From assembly GCA_021030915.1 (NCBI GenBank), contig JAGEMR010000176.1:1-53737 (forward strand): a DNA stretch of 53,737 nucleotides, given 5' to 3'. The notes under the pieces are model-generated. The model was given only the letters and a program-made list of their open reading frames with translations. It did not search any database and was not told the DNA's origin. Below are positions 1 to 11,798 of this stretch, piece after piece (within the stretch, counting starts at the first letter, position 1; each line of letters starts with the position of its first letter). Source of the DNA: Astrothelium macrocarpum. Its lineage: Eukaryota; Ascomycota; Dothideomycetes; Trypetheliales; Trypetheliaceae. Position numbers and translations under genes: made by a program.

Positions 1-790
1 AAATAAAAATATTTATATCAATATATATTCAAATAATGAATTTTAAATACGAATTAATAATAATATATATTTTTATTTTATATTATTTTAATTTATAATG
101 AATATTAATCAATTAAATATGATTTGGATTATTAAAAATATAAAAAATTCGATTCATATTATATTTCTGATTATGATATTAAAATTCGTATAAATAAATT
201 CGATAGAAAATATTCTAAAAACGATTTTATAAAATAAATATTCGTAATGAAAAATGAATATATATATATAATAATTTATAATTATAATTCTTGATATGAT
301 TTTATTATATTTTATATCTGATAATTTATTCGATTTATTAATTCTTTTATTCAATATTTTTATTAATAATTTTTTAATGAATATTCCAAAAATATTTTAA
401 TTTTTAAAAATATTTTAATTTTTAAAAATATTTTAATTTTTAAAAATAATTTAATTTTAAATAGAAATTGTGTTATTAAAAAATAAAAAATATCTTTTTA
501 TTAAATTAATTGAGATTAAAATATATCAAAATCATAAATATATGAATTATTAATTTTTTTTTTAAATCCATTTTTGATTATTTTAATAAATTCTATTATT
601 TGAATTATTTTTTTAATATATTAATTGATAATGAATTTAATTCTTTTTATTATTATAATCATTTTAATATTTTTTTATTCGCTGATCCAATTTCGTAATG
701 GTCGATTATTTCGTGATGAAAATGTTCGAAAAATAATGAAAAATAAGGTATAAAATGCTGTAAATATTCTGAATAGAATAATTAATAAAA
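1..790. repeat. AT-saturated island, probable RIP-degraded transposon relic
   Basis: The stretch is almost only A and T, with G and C rare and no open frame worth translating; composition changes abruptly near 790, where ordinary GC content begins. In filamentous ascomycetes such blocks are usually repeats mutated by C-to-T repeat-induced point mutation. The left end lies outside the window, so the class of element cannot be told. A run of near-identical units of the form ttttaaaaatattttaat is visible around 395-450. Confidence 0.7.
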
Positions 791-1893
791 CACCAAATTT
801 TTACGCGCAGAAGTTTCATACTTTCCGAATTAGATAATAAGAATTAGAAATGCGGATTTGTTTTGATAAATTCTCACCATCATGTAAATTTGGTGGGGAT
901 TTGTGTGTACGGAACATTTTCGGCGAAATTATGAGCCGTTTTGAGCCACTATCCGTTATGGCCGACCGAGCCCTAGCCTGGTTGACGCCATGAATCATGT
1001 CTCCCCGGCCTGCCCTTCAAGCCTCTCTGGGATTTCGGTGCTCCCACATTCTACCACCACTTTCTCTGAACAATATCTTTCCATCTTGCTTCTCCTAAGA
1101 AGTTGTCATTGCGCACAGGCTACCGCCTTCAACGGCAGTCAAGCCTTCCACCATGCTATCGGATTACGAAATCTGGTCAGCTCCTATGTCATGCATATCA
1201 TCCTTTACTCCGTAGAATTCTGCGACGAACTTCAATTGTTCATTACATGCGTTTGATGCTACATATTCGGTATTATGTCCGAACCACTGCTACCAAATAC
1301 CAGTGGGACTTAACATTCATACGACTAGACAACCTGATCTGTGTGCTCTCTCCATTATAACATGGATATTGGCGAGTATTTGAGTCAGATCTCGGTGATT
1401 CTGACTGACTGGCTAGGCGACGGCGGAGTGGAGTTACACACCGAACAAATAACGGGCAACAAACTAAATCTGTCAATTCATTGACTTTCTGCACGGGGAA
1501 GACCCAGTCATACATGCAAAATATTTTATTACATTATGTATGAGAAGTATACGCCATTTCGCGCTCGCTTGACGGCATTTCTAAGTCTGAAGGACAATCG
1601 ATTGTCTCACTCTTCCTCAAAGCGGAAGATCAACAAGAATGTTAGACATAGTTCAGAACGCGCATCGACCTAATCGATCGCACTTGAACGAATCAAGCAT
1701 GAAAGAGAAGCCATCCAAATTGTTATTCAGACCGTATGCAGTCAAGAGATGGCCCGGCGCAGAATCAAAGAATGGCTATCTGTGCTGGATGAATGTCCAA
1801 GCAAGCTCATAGCCCGTGGACCATGGCTGGAAGTCCAATTGACGTTGTCTCGCATGGGCAAGTCTTTGGACAATCCTGTGATAATCCGTGAAC
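791..1893. other. gene-free stretch between AT island and MFS gene
   Basis: Base composition is ordinary, but every open frame is short and looks like chance. The left edge (about 920-990) carries two spaced TGAGCC words and may be the end of the AT-rich element, since a related arrangement occurs at the right end of the window. The right side holds the 3' flank of the MFS gene. I see no RNA gene and no recognisable protein relic in between. Confidence 0.4.
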
Positions 1894-3702
1894 CTAAGCT
1901 TTCTCCGTAGTATTTTCTGGAGTATCCTCGGATTTCTTGGGGCCATGATCTGGAAGCTTCTTGAATGGAATCACGAAAGACAATAGCACAGACAGCGCTG
2001 CGCCGGCCAAAGCGCAAGCGAAGACGTCCTTGATTCCAATTATGTAGGCGTTCAGCATAGCGTTCAGATCCGCACCACTGAAGGTGTTGTGGATGTCGGA
2101 CGCGCCAGCACCTAGGGCAGCAGCAGGGCTGATGTTGGAGGGAATGTTTTTCAGCAGCAGATTTGAAAAGATGGCTTGACCTATCACGATGAAGTAGACA
2201 GCACTGCCGGATTGAGCCACTGGAAACAATGTTAGTAATAACCAGATCATGAACAGTGGAGTATGAACGGAACGTACTGAACACGATAGTAGTGGAGCTT
2301 GGAATGTCCGGAGGCGCCGAAAATCCTTGAACTGCAGTGATTGGGATGGAGTTGCCAAAGCCAAAACCAAACCCGAAGAGAACCTCAGCGCTAATGTACC
2401 AAGCTTGAGATGAATCGATATTGAGCTCATAGAACAACGCCATGCCGGCTGTCATCAAAAGCGTGCTCATCAATTGATATGGCTGCACGAGGCGAGTCTT
2501 CTCGATGAGTTTACCACTGATGGTAGCACCAACACCGAAGAAAACCAAGAATGGCAGAGTGTTGACACCGCTCTTGACCGCGGACATGCCTTTGATGGAC
2601 TGCAAATAGATGGGAAGGTAGAACATGACCTGGTAGAAGGCGGAGTTGGAACTGAACAGGGTCTTGATGATTAGCTATCGCCAAGAACGGACTGGTACGC
2701 GAAAACTTACACGAAACAGTACAAGACGTTAGCCCATGTTGTACGCGGTTTTAGCAGGCTTAAGGGAACCATGGCGCGGGCGCCTTGGAAGTACTCCACG
2801 ACGATGAAGGCAATACCCAACACAATCCACATAACAAGAGTAGCAATCACGGAGCCATTGCCCCATGCTTTAGTTTGACCGCCCCATTGAAGTACCAAGA
2901 TGAAACACACGAGTGAGGAGAGCAGCACGCAGTAGCCTGGAAGGTCCAATTGCAGCAGGATCTCTTTTGCTGTGGCAGGGACAGGCTTAATATGCTTCGG
3001 CACTCGCAAGAAGAGCAACAGCATAGCGACAATGGGACCTCCAAGCGGTAGATTAATCCAGAAACACCACCTCGATGACGCTCCGCTGGTGAAAGCTCCG
3101 CCAATTATCGGTCCAAGGATGGTCGATAGTACGAACACGCCCCACCAAGCTCTAATTAACGTTGGATGCAGCTCAGGATGAGACACATAGTTAATGACAA
3201 TGATGGATCCGCTCATTGTCCCGCCGATTCTCAAGCCTTGGAAAAATCGACCCACGATCACGACCTGGCTGTTTGGAGCGGATGCAGCTAAAATACTCCC
3301 AATCATGAAGATTCCGATTGAAGCCATGTAGACCCATTTCACATTGAGGTACTCGTAGAGCTTGCCCCACAGTGCCACGCCGGTGGCAGTCGCGAAGAAA
3401 GTGGCACATCCATACCACGCGACGTCGTTGATCGAATGGAATTGATCGGTGATGGCAGGAATCGCCGCAGCGATGATACCAATCTCCAAAGTAATGAGGA
3501 GACCAGCCAGATTGAGGGTTAACATAGTGATGAACAGCCGCCACCCTGTTGCGGAGTCGGGCTCTTCGCCTGAAGGTCCTTCCTGCTTCTCTTCATGACT
3601 GTCGGCTGGGGAATGTTCGCCGTTACTGTTCGAGCCTGATGGATTGCTCGCATCCATCTCAGCTTTCGTGCTGTTCTCAAGGCTCTGTTTCTCAGGAGGC
3701 AT
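1894..3702 (-). CDS. MFS drug/toxin efflux transporter (DHA2, 14-TM type)
   Basis: Predicted plasma-membrane drug:proton antiporter of 563 aa. The exons are 3702-2711, 2651-2278 and 2219-1894. Introns of 59 nt (gtaagt...ttcag) and 58 nt (gtacgt...ttccag, with a ttactaac branch site) keep the frame. A hydrophilic, Ser/Glu-rich N-terminal tail of about 55 residues precedes the membrane segments. Family motifs include LEIGIIAAAIPAI in TM1, GKLYEY after TM2, GRFFQGLRIGG, and motif C as GPIIGGAFT. The closest families I know are mycotoxin and multidrug exporters such as TOXA and AflT. An Arg replaces a usual Gly in QGLRIGG (family GxGxGG), which may weaken the protein. It diverges from a broken Zn2Cys6 regulator across 655 bp, the usual layout of a pump with its regulator. 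The substrate cannot be told. Confidence 0.85.
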
Positions 3703-4357
3703 GATGACTGGCTAACTTACGAGACTTTGTTGTATTGGTTGTAAAGACGACGAGAGTCTAATGACTTAGGTGGACGGTGATGAATCCCACTCAATTCGCA
3801 CGTGGGTGCATTTGTATCGAAGCGCAAGTGAGACTGAATCAACACTGATAGCATCATCAAGATCAACATTTTTCCAGGAGCAATCAAGGGTTACTGCAGG
3901 CAAAGGCAGGTGTGTACAGCTTCTTCCACCGTTGTTCAAGGGGATGAGGTCGAGACTGCATTTCTTCCGCCAAAACACCACCTATTCTGCCTCAACCATT
4001 GGCAGAAGTCCTGGGCTGACAGCCACTATAGCTTCATCCGCTGAGATCACGTGTCGCAAGCTGCCGATTCGAACGACTCCCACCGGTCTTCCTCCGTCGT
4101 AACCCTACTACATTCTCCACTTTAATATTTCAACATTTCATCTTGCATAACTCGCCGTTTATAATGGACATTCGTGGTGGGACTGGCTAAATTACCTTTT
4201 CAAGGATCAGCACCGATTGTTCAGTGAACTCCGCAAACTATTCATTGGTAAAGTCGGTCTTCAGGATCCGCCTTTCACCAGCCAAGTATTGCCTTGGTCA
4301 AGCAGCAAGTGGAATTGTATTCGCTAGCAGCCTTGTCTCGTCCAAAGTACAGATGCA
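3703..4357. promoter_or_regulatory. shared divergent promoter region (MFS pump / Zn2Cys6 regulator)
   Basis: These 655 bp separate the start codons of the MFS transporter (-) and the zinc-cluster gene (+), so both promoters must lie here. Open frames inside are short and unrelated to either protein. I could not identify a clear palindromic CGG-type operator by eye, so this is called from gene layout only. Confidence 0.5.
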
Positions 4358-6820
4358 ATGTCGTCTCCATATGCAGCACAGTCAAACTACGCCCAATTTG
4401 AGGCCAAGCGAAGAAGGCTACGGAAGGGCACCCACAGTTGCTGGGAGTATAAGCGGCGGAAGGTGAAGTATGAATTCGATCCGCTCGCTGATGCCACTAC
4501 CTGTAACGGCTGTCGGCGGAGGGGTTCCGTATGCACCAGCCAAGAGTTCCCCGAGGAGGTCGCACTCATTATGAACAAGACCCACAAGTTGGGTGACGGC
4601 AATGTGAGGTTGGAAAGTCTACACGGTGCCATTGATGGCACTGCCTATGATCAAACAACACCCGCGTCCCCTGGCGAAGATTGTCGAACGGCAGATCATG
4701 GCATTCCCACCCCCGAGTCACCCATATCGGAGTCTTCACCGCAGCATGCCTTCCACAAATTTTTTGAGGTTTGTACTCGAGTTTCCGGTAGCATCACAAT
4801 CTTTGCTAATTGCGTTGATTAGAATGGCGCAGTCGAAAATCATGTTCTTCAATTCTCCACCCATACTGGAGGCTCGCAGGCCAAAAATGAGAGGCTATCT
4901 CGCTTCTTACATGAATCTCTACCCTCGCGAGAAGAAATCATGAGGATATGCAAAGCTGCCGGCCACCCCTCCACCCTTGCTCATGAAATTATGAACATGC
5001 TATATGCCTCTATTGAGCAAGATGGCCTACAATCGCCCGAAACCCTTCTTGCGATCCCTGGGCCGGATGCGCACCCTGTTCTGATTTGGAGGCATATGCT
5101 CTTGCTCGTCACTTTTCTTCAGCACCTTCATCCGGATCTCCATCCCGAAATGAAAGACTTATCGGAATCGTCACACGGGATCAAGGAGCGATTGATAGAT
5201 CTGGCTGTCCGTCTCGTCACGACAAATGACAAACTTCTCGGTAGTCTCGAAGGCCTGGAGTGGCTTATGCTTAAAAGCGTGTATCAGGCTAATATCGGAA
5301 ATCTCCGGCGGAGCTGGGTCGCAGGTCGGAGAGCCCTAAGTGCTGCGCAGCTGATGGGTCTAAATCGATCAGATAATCAGGCACAGTATAAGGCGTTTGA
5401 TTCTAAGACGAGATATCATCTGCAGCTGATGTGGTTCCGTATCAATTTTCTGGACCGCTTTTTCTGTCTTATGCTCGGTCTTCCTCAAGGCTGCCTTGAC
5501 CGAAGTATGGCTTCCGATGTAATACTCGCCAACGACACCCCGATGGGCCGTCTCGAGCGAATATATTGCGTTATTAGCTCTAAGATTTTAGAGCGTAACG
5601 AGTCTGATCCAGGCTCCCAAGATTTTGCATTGATGCGGAATCTTGATGTGGAGCTGCAGAAAGCGGCCAGAAGCTTTCCCAGTAAATGGTGATTAGTACC
5701 GAACATGGAGCTTGCCTCGACAGACTCACAGGCTCTCTTTTGGAATACACGACGAGTATTTGCGCAGGTGCTGCACTACAATCTGCTCAACCAGCTCCAT
5801 CTGCTCTACATGCTTTGTTCAGGATCGGCCGAGCGCAAGTACGGCTGCTTAAGAATCACTTGCGTAAACGCATCGCGAGAGGTGCTTTCGCGCTCTATCA
5901 CCCTTCATAGCTTCAATGGGCTCGCCCACAGCTGTCGTATCGTCGACTTTCTTGCCCTCATGGCCGCAGTGACCTTACTACTGGCCCACCTAAACAGCCA
6001 CGTCTCCGAGGCGGATAATCTCCTCGCTCACCAGTATCACAGCGACCGCGCCATGATTGAGCAACTGCTTGAGAACATGACCGAGGTCAACCGACTCAGC
6101 TCTGATGCGCTCAGTGCACAAAGCGCAGACTTGCTCCGTCGGCTATTGAACGCTGAGTCTGAGGCTGTAGATAGTGCTCCACGCCCAGTCGGAAAAGTGA
6201 GCGTGGAAGGAGCAGGGACTGAGACCACGCCATCAGACCAGGACAATGATTCAGTCGTGAGCGTGCATATCCCTTATTTTGGCGTCATCAAGATTTCCCG
6301 TGAGGGCATGGGCAAAGAAGTCCCCAAACCACAAACTGCCTCTGCGATACGCAGTCACCCAACTTCATCACAGGCAGTAGACAGATCCGCCACTATCACC
6401 ACCAGTACAGAACCGTCAGTTACCGAAGCCAATCTGCGTCTATCCGGGCTTGGCACTGCCCCTGGACTTCAAAACATGAGCGTGATTTCACCAGTCAATG
6501 CCGGCTTCGGCAGTGTCGAGGTGCCTTCCCTAACATCGAATCCATATTCAGGAACCCAGGCACAGATGACACCGCTCCCTCCTGTTCCGGCTGCTGGTAC
6601 GATGGATGTTTTGACCCCGCTTGCGTCGAATCTCCAAACCATGTGTTCGGATCCTCTCTTGCAGCAACAGGAGTACCCTGGACTGGCTGCTGGCGCAGAA
6701 GATTGGGCATTTCAGGGCGTTGATCTGGCTTTCTTTGAGAGTTTGATGAGGAGTGTCGGTAACGATGGGAACCAGGGTATGGAGTGGGGACGCGATTCCG
6801 GAGGTGAATATGAGCGATAA
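4358..6820 (+). pseudogene. Zn2Cys6 fungal transcription factor, zinc cluster degenerate and ORF interrupted by TGA
   Basis: Exons are 4358-4768 and 4823-6820, with a 54-nt intron (gtttgt...ttgattag). Read through one stop, the product would be 802 aa. The N-terminus has a basic run, then a cluster with spacing Cx2[Y]x6[Y]x10Cx2Cx6C: C28, Y31, Y38, C49, C52, C59. Ligands 2 and 3 are Tyr (TAT) instead of Cys; TGT-to-TAT is a TpG-to-TpA change, the context preferred by RIP. Residues about 160-560 match the fungal-specific transcription factor middle region. Codon 427 (5690-5692) is TGA where the family usually has the second Trp of a KWW motif; the same frame then stays open to 6820. The C-terminal 300 residues are Ser/Thr/Pro-rich. 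It probably once regulated the neighbouring MFS gene. A sequencing error could explain the stop but not easily both Cys losses. Confidence 0.75.
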
Positions 6821-7531
6821 GCGATGACGGGGGTTCTTTGATGAGTGAAAACGAGCCGGGTCGTGTTTCGCGTAGGGGCAAAATTCAAGAGACATAGATT
6901 TCGTCAAAGGAACGTAGCAACATTAGACCAAGATAGACGATTTCATTGTTATCGTATTTAGCTGTCCTACCGAGTTACGATGGTAGAAATAGTACGAGGC
7001 CTGGCCTTTCGTACATAGGTAGGAATGATGGGTGGAATTTTGCAACTTCACAAATCATTTCGACAAAATTTGACGATCCCAAAGCGCTTTGTACTTGGTA
7101 AGATGAAGACTGTGGTATATTGTATGTTCGTAAATTTTGTGCTGAGGAATCTGGGTCCGGTCTTGCCATCTGAGGGAATTTGTTCTCATTTTGGCCATTT
7201 TCAATCTCCATCGATCGGGTAATCGTTGTGTTGGGAAATTTGGGTCCAGATTTGCCGTTCGGGAAAACGGTTCTCGTTAGGGCAGGCATTGATACCAATC
7301 AGGCAAATGTGCGTAGAGCTACCTGCTATCTTACCTGAGCCTTTTTTTTTTTTTTTTTAAGATAAAATGCTTCATTTGTAAACTTTATAACTGTCCCAGC
7401 CCATTAAATTAGAAATATCGTACCAAAGTCAGTTTGTTTAGCTGAGCTAAAGTCTCAGGCGATCATAGGTATTCTCTAGTACTATCACACATCTATACAG
7501 TTATATCAATTCAATCCTTTAAGCAAAAAAT
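6821..7531. other. intergenic stretch, convergent 3' flanks
   Basis: This lies between the 3' ends of the broken regulator and the truncated membrane-protein gene. It contains a poly-T tract near 7344-7360 and no convincing coding sequence or RNA gene. Confidence 0.4.
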
Positions 7532-9061
7532 TTAGGAAACATGTGGAAAGATATAACTCCACTGCGGTTGTACATACGCGCTATCAGCCAGATAAGGAAA
7601 CGATACGAAACACTCAATGACTAAAAACGCTCTCGCAAATAGATAAAAGATTGGAAAAACGAACACTGTAAAAAATATCCAAAATACTCTAAGCAGATCT
7701 GGAATTTCCCGAAATTCCAGAAGCAGAGCCGAAAGTAGGCTGGGCAGATGCCAAAGTAGTTTGGCCAGATCCCAGACAGAAAATTTCCGAAGCGCGTCAA
7801 AATATCGAATCGGTTCACACGTGACAGATATGATGAGAAAATACAGATCGAAATCAGAGAGTATAATAGTAATAATATTGCCTTTTAGAATAACAGGTCC
7901 TGATGCTGCTACAGCAACTGCCGATATACGCCAGAGGAGGCTTTCCAGAGACGATGGAAAGGAGTACGTCCAGGCTAGGAGGTGAACAATACCATAGAAG
8001 AGTCCAGCGAAGGTGAAAGCGAGAGACATGATCAAAGACGACCCGCTCATCAGCTCGCCTAAAGAAGTACTATCGAGCGTGCTCGTAAATTCGAAATCTA
8101 TTGGCCAGTTCCTGATGCGAGATCTAATCGGATTCTCTTTTTTTGGCCATTGTGTGATACTCTCGAAAGCTAAAGGTGCCCAGGAGAGCCCCTGCTCACT
8201 TGAGACCTTCCAGGGAGGATACTGTTGTGCTCCCCGCGCTGCTAGGGTCCAACGACGCTTATCATAATTGTTATACGGGATCCGTGGATGATTGATTGTG
8301 ATGTTTCCAGATGGTGTTATACTCTCCCCTGAACGCTGTTTAGATGATTTGTCTCTACGGTAGATAACGTCGTTAACCTGTGAGCCCGCGTGAAAAATAT
8401 TCGCTTTTTTATTGCTGATATTACGCGGATCGGTTCTTCGTTGTTTCACAGAGTTTGTATCCCAAGGGAAAGAAACTGTTGTTGATGGTCTCTCGGTACC
8501 ATCGGGGATAAATTCGAGGGAGCCTGAATCTTTGTAGCCATCGAACTCACTATAGAAACACATCCATGCGCAGCATTCATGTGAATGCTGCCCTTTGATA
8601 GACGTGGGCTCCTCGCAGTCGAGAGGCTTATTCCACCACATGGCGTAGACAAATAAGACACATAGCGCATGTGCAAACACGTTAAGCTCCAAGAGACTAA
8701 TTGCGAGACCATCTATTAGACGAAAAATACATTGAACGATAAACCAGGTAGCTTGAACGCACACAATTCCTTTTGCAAGCGAATTGCCTTTACTTTTATC
8801 TTGAATCTCGGCTTCCGAGATATCAGGAAAGAGCCAAGGCGCGTGGTTCGCTAGGAATACAATCGCGTCTGGTGTGAGCGTCACTCTATCTCGATTTCCA
8901 GGTAGGAATTTTCTCTCTGGCGGCAGATCTTGCGTATCAAAGACGAAGCCACCCATAGCCGCGTAAAAGCTATGTGTCTTGGTCCACGAATGTACTAGCC
9001 GAAGGGCTGATCGCCCAGGTTCAAGAGCCTCCCGCTCAGTTTCTTGATTGTCGGGCCCATA
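7532..9061 (-). pseudogene. fungal polytopic membrane protein, 5'-truncated by a transposon
   Basis: About 510 residues of open frame reach the stop at 7532. I recognise a widespread but uncharacterised fungal membrane-protein family by the run WTKTHSFYAAMGGFVFDT, by RVTLTPDAIVFLA, by PDISEAEIQDKSKGNSLAKG, by ISLLELNVFAHALC with WWNKPLD, and by the C-terminal end ending in QWSYIFPHVS. There are several hydrophobic spans in the middle and C-terminal third. No ATG exists upstream of the conserved part: going 5', the frame runs straight into the terminal repeat of the element at 9062-11199. The family's N-terminal membrane segments are missing, so the gene is cut. Across the element, on the TA-joined flank, the frame stays open about 30 more codons, without a recognisable family motif. 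Function is unknown. Confidence 0.75.
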
Positions 9062-9131
9062 GGAGTAGTCCCGGCTCCGTGCACGGCCCGGCTGCGTGCA
9101 CACCTCGAATTTCGCTCAACACCACGAATTC
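9062..9131 (+). repeat. left terminal inverted repeat
   Basis: The first 23 bases match the complement of 11177-11199 exactly; the remainder to about 9131 matches with gaps. It contains GTGCAC-cored short words that recur within the repeat. Confidence 0.85.
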
Positions 9132-11130
9132 GTACACGAATTACACCACCAATATGAGCTCAATTGAGGAGGCGATTACTGCAGCAAATGCGCAGAAATT
9201 TCTTAATTATAGTCATATAACGAAAATTCATGAAATTGATAGAATTATATTATCACGATATCATAAAAATATTATCACGGATTTAAAAATAATTCAATTT
9301 AAATTTTATATCAAATTTTTATAATAATAAAAAATCATTTTAATTAAATGGATTGATATATTTATAAATTATAAAATTTTATTATTGAAATTAATAAAAT
9401 TAAATTAGAACGAAATTGATAAAAATTTTTTATAAAATGTTATATAAATGAATTAAAATTAATTTTTTTAATAATTTTTGATTTTATATAAAAAAAAATA
9501 GATAATTTTAATCAATTATAATTTTATTTTAAATTAATATTAATTTTTAATTTATATTATTTTTATATTAATATTTATTTAAATATTTTAAAAAATGAAA
9601 TAATACAATATCTTTTTATATAATATATATAATATAAATAAAAAAGATTTTATTATTGGCCAGTTTATAAAATAATATCATATTTTTATTAAATTAATAT
9701 ATAAAAATGATTTATTTTATGAATTAAAAATAAATAATTTATGTAAATGAATTATTATTTTAATAATAATTTATATAAATAAAATAAATTTATTTTTTTT
9801 ATTTATTTATGATTTGAAAATAAATTTATTTTAAAATTTTTGATTTCAAAATTTCGATTTAATTATTTATAATTATAATTTTATATTATTATTATCAGAT
9901 TAAATAAATGATATAATTGAATTTATTTAATTAAAAAAATATTTGATAAATATATTAAAATTAAATTAAAAAATATAAAATATTATTATTTTTTGATAAT
10001 AAATAATTATGAAAATTATATAATAATGAAATTTTTTAATTATTATTATTATAATTAAATTCTGATAATGATTTATTTTTTTTATTCAATTCATTATTTT
10101 CAATTATTAAATATGAATTTATTTAATTCATTAATTATATATTATTCTAATTATTTAAATGAATAAATATATCAAATATAAAATATCAGTTATTTTATTA
10201 AAAATATTTTTTTTGAATTATTTTGATAGATATATTAATAAATATTTATTATTAAAAATATTATTAATAAATAATTTTAAATCAGATTTTATTTATTTAA
10301 TTTAATTATAATATTTAATTAAATATTAATTTAATAATCGGAATATTATTATAAAAATTCAATAAATTCAGAATTTTTTATAAAAATTATAAATATTTAT
10401 TAATATCATTTAAAATTAAATTTAGAATTGTATATAAATTTTTAATTTATAAAAAAATTAGATCAATTTATAATCAAATATATAAAAATGAAAATTAAAA
10501 ATAATATTATTAAATACGAAAATAAGAATTTTAGAAAAATAATGAAATATGAATAAAAATATATAAAATATTATAAAATTATGAAAATATTTATTAAATA
10601 TGATGAAATGATATTCTAAAATTTTATCAAAATATAATTTTATTGTAAATAATTGGAATAAAAGAAATAAAAAAAGGAATATAAAAAATAATAATAGAAA
10701 ATTGAAAAAATAGAAAAATAAATTATTAAATAAATTGAATTTGAAATGAAAATTAAATATTGATATATTCATAAAAAAATTCAATAAAAATATCAGTAAT
10801 AATATGAAATTGAAAAATAATAAAAATAGAAGATTCAGAAATAGAAAATTATTTCAAAATAATTATAAAATAAAATGAAATAAAATAAAATATCAAAACG
10901 TAATATTATTATATTAATTAAAAAATTTCAAAATATGATATTGGATATTAATAAATTTTTGAATGAATTAAATGCGATTTTTTATTCTATTCATTTTTAA
11001 TATCAATATAAATATTCATAATATTTCAATGATTAAATTTAACGGTGATTTTTATTCATATAAATTTCAATTATATTTTAAAATTAATCCCATTTTAATT
11101 ATTATTATGATTGTTGAATTAAATGAATTC

Positions 11131-11199
11131 GAATCTATGGTGTTGAGAATTTGGTGGGTGTGCACGGAGCGTGCCTGTGCACGGAGCCGGGACTACTCC
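11131..11199 (-). repeat. right terminal inverted repeat
   Basis: It is the inverted partner of 9062-9131. The 12-base word tgtgcacggagc occurs twice within it, a subterminal repeat of the kind transposases can bind. Confidence 0.85.
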
Positions 11200-11201
11200 T
11201 A

Positions 11202-11798
11202 ATGATCTTGGACCGACACTTGAATGGCACGAATGATTGAACCTCCAGAACGCACGTCCCATGCTTACGTTGGTGTAAATTTCACGACTTCAGTCCATCC
11301 AATGTACGGAATAATGCGTCACAACTTCAATTAACAACCTACCAATTGCAGTTACATTTCCTTCGAACAGTCTATCGTGTGCAGTATCTTCGGTTTGTGT
11401 TCTTGTCGCTTTTTGCGCTCATCTGCAATTCTTGGCTATGTTACTCTTATTACTGCAACTAGTCGGCCATGCCAAGATCAACGAAAGCACAATGAAAATG
11501 TCACGAGTTGACTCTTTCATGCAACCACAATGTCCAAATGCCGCTGAGCTTTTGAAACCGGGTTGACGGACTTGTAGCCTCTCAAGCCTTATCCTTGTGA
11601 GGCAAGCGTTTGTTTTCCTCAACATTCCATAGGAAGACCGCGCTCCGCGTCTAAGGAATGGGTTACCCTGGATTCGAAGTTGGTTGAGAATGCAAAGCAG
11701 CAATTGTTTCTGATCATTTCGTTCAAAGATCGTCCTTATATTTCTTCCTTCTCATATTGCCTCAGTAGATTCATTCTCTACACCCAAAAAAAGAAAAG
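11202..11798. other. intergenic stretch right of the transposon
   Basis: Its left edge is the original flank of the membrane-protein gene. On the minus strand a frame of about 30 codons ends at the TA junction and would continue into the truncated gene if the element were absent. The right part is the 5' region of the PAN-domain gene. No other gene is seen. Confidence 0.4.

Larger units (their letters stand above)
9062..11199. mobile_element. 2.1-kb TIR DNA transposon with TA target duplication, RIP-degraded
   Basis: The outer 23 bases are perfect inverted repeats (left end starts GGAGTAGTCCCGGCTCCGTG), and imperfect inverted similarity, including a shared CAACACCA word, continues to about 70 bases. 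The dinucleotide TA flanks both ends (9060-9061 and 11200-11201), the target duplication made by Tc1/mariner/pogo (Fot1-like) transposons. The interior is almost pure A+T with no transposase frame left, as expected after RIP; only the terminal repeats kept normal GC. The length of 2,138 bp fits a Fot1-size autonomous element. It sits in the 5' part of the membrane-protein gene on its left. Confidence 0.85.

Noticed and set aside
5681..5693. Tiny GT-AG intron removing the TGA of the Zn2Cys6 gene
   Set aside because: The span would be 15 nt, far below the minimum intron length; the next acceptor (about 50 nt away) breaks the reading frame.
9130..11130. Phe/Ile/Asn-rich frames within the AT island
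   Set aside because: Near-pure A+T sequence gives long frames by chance; no transposase motif is left.
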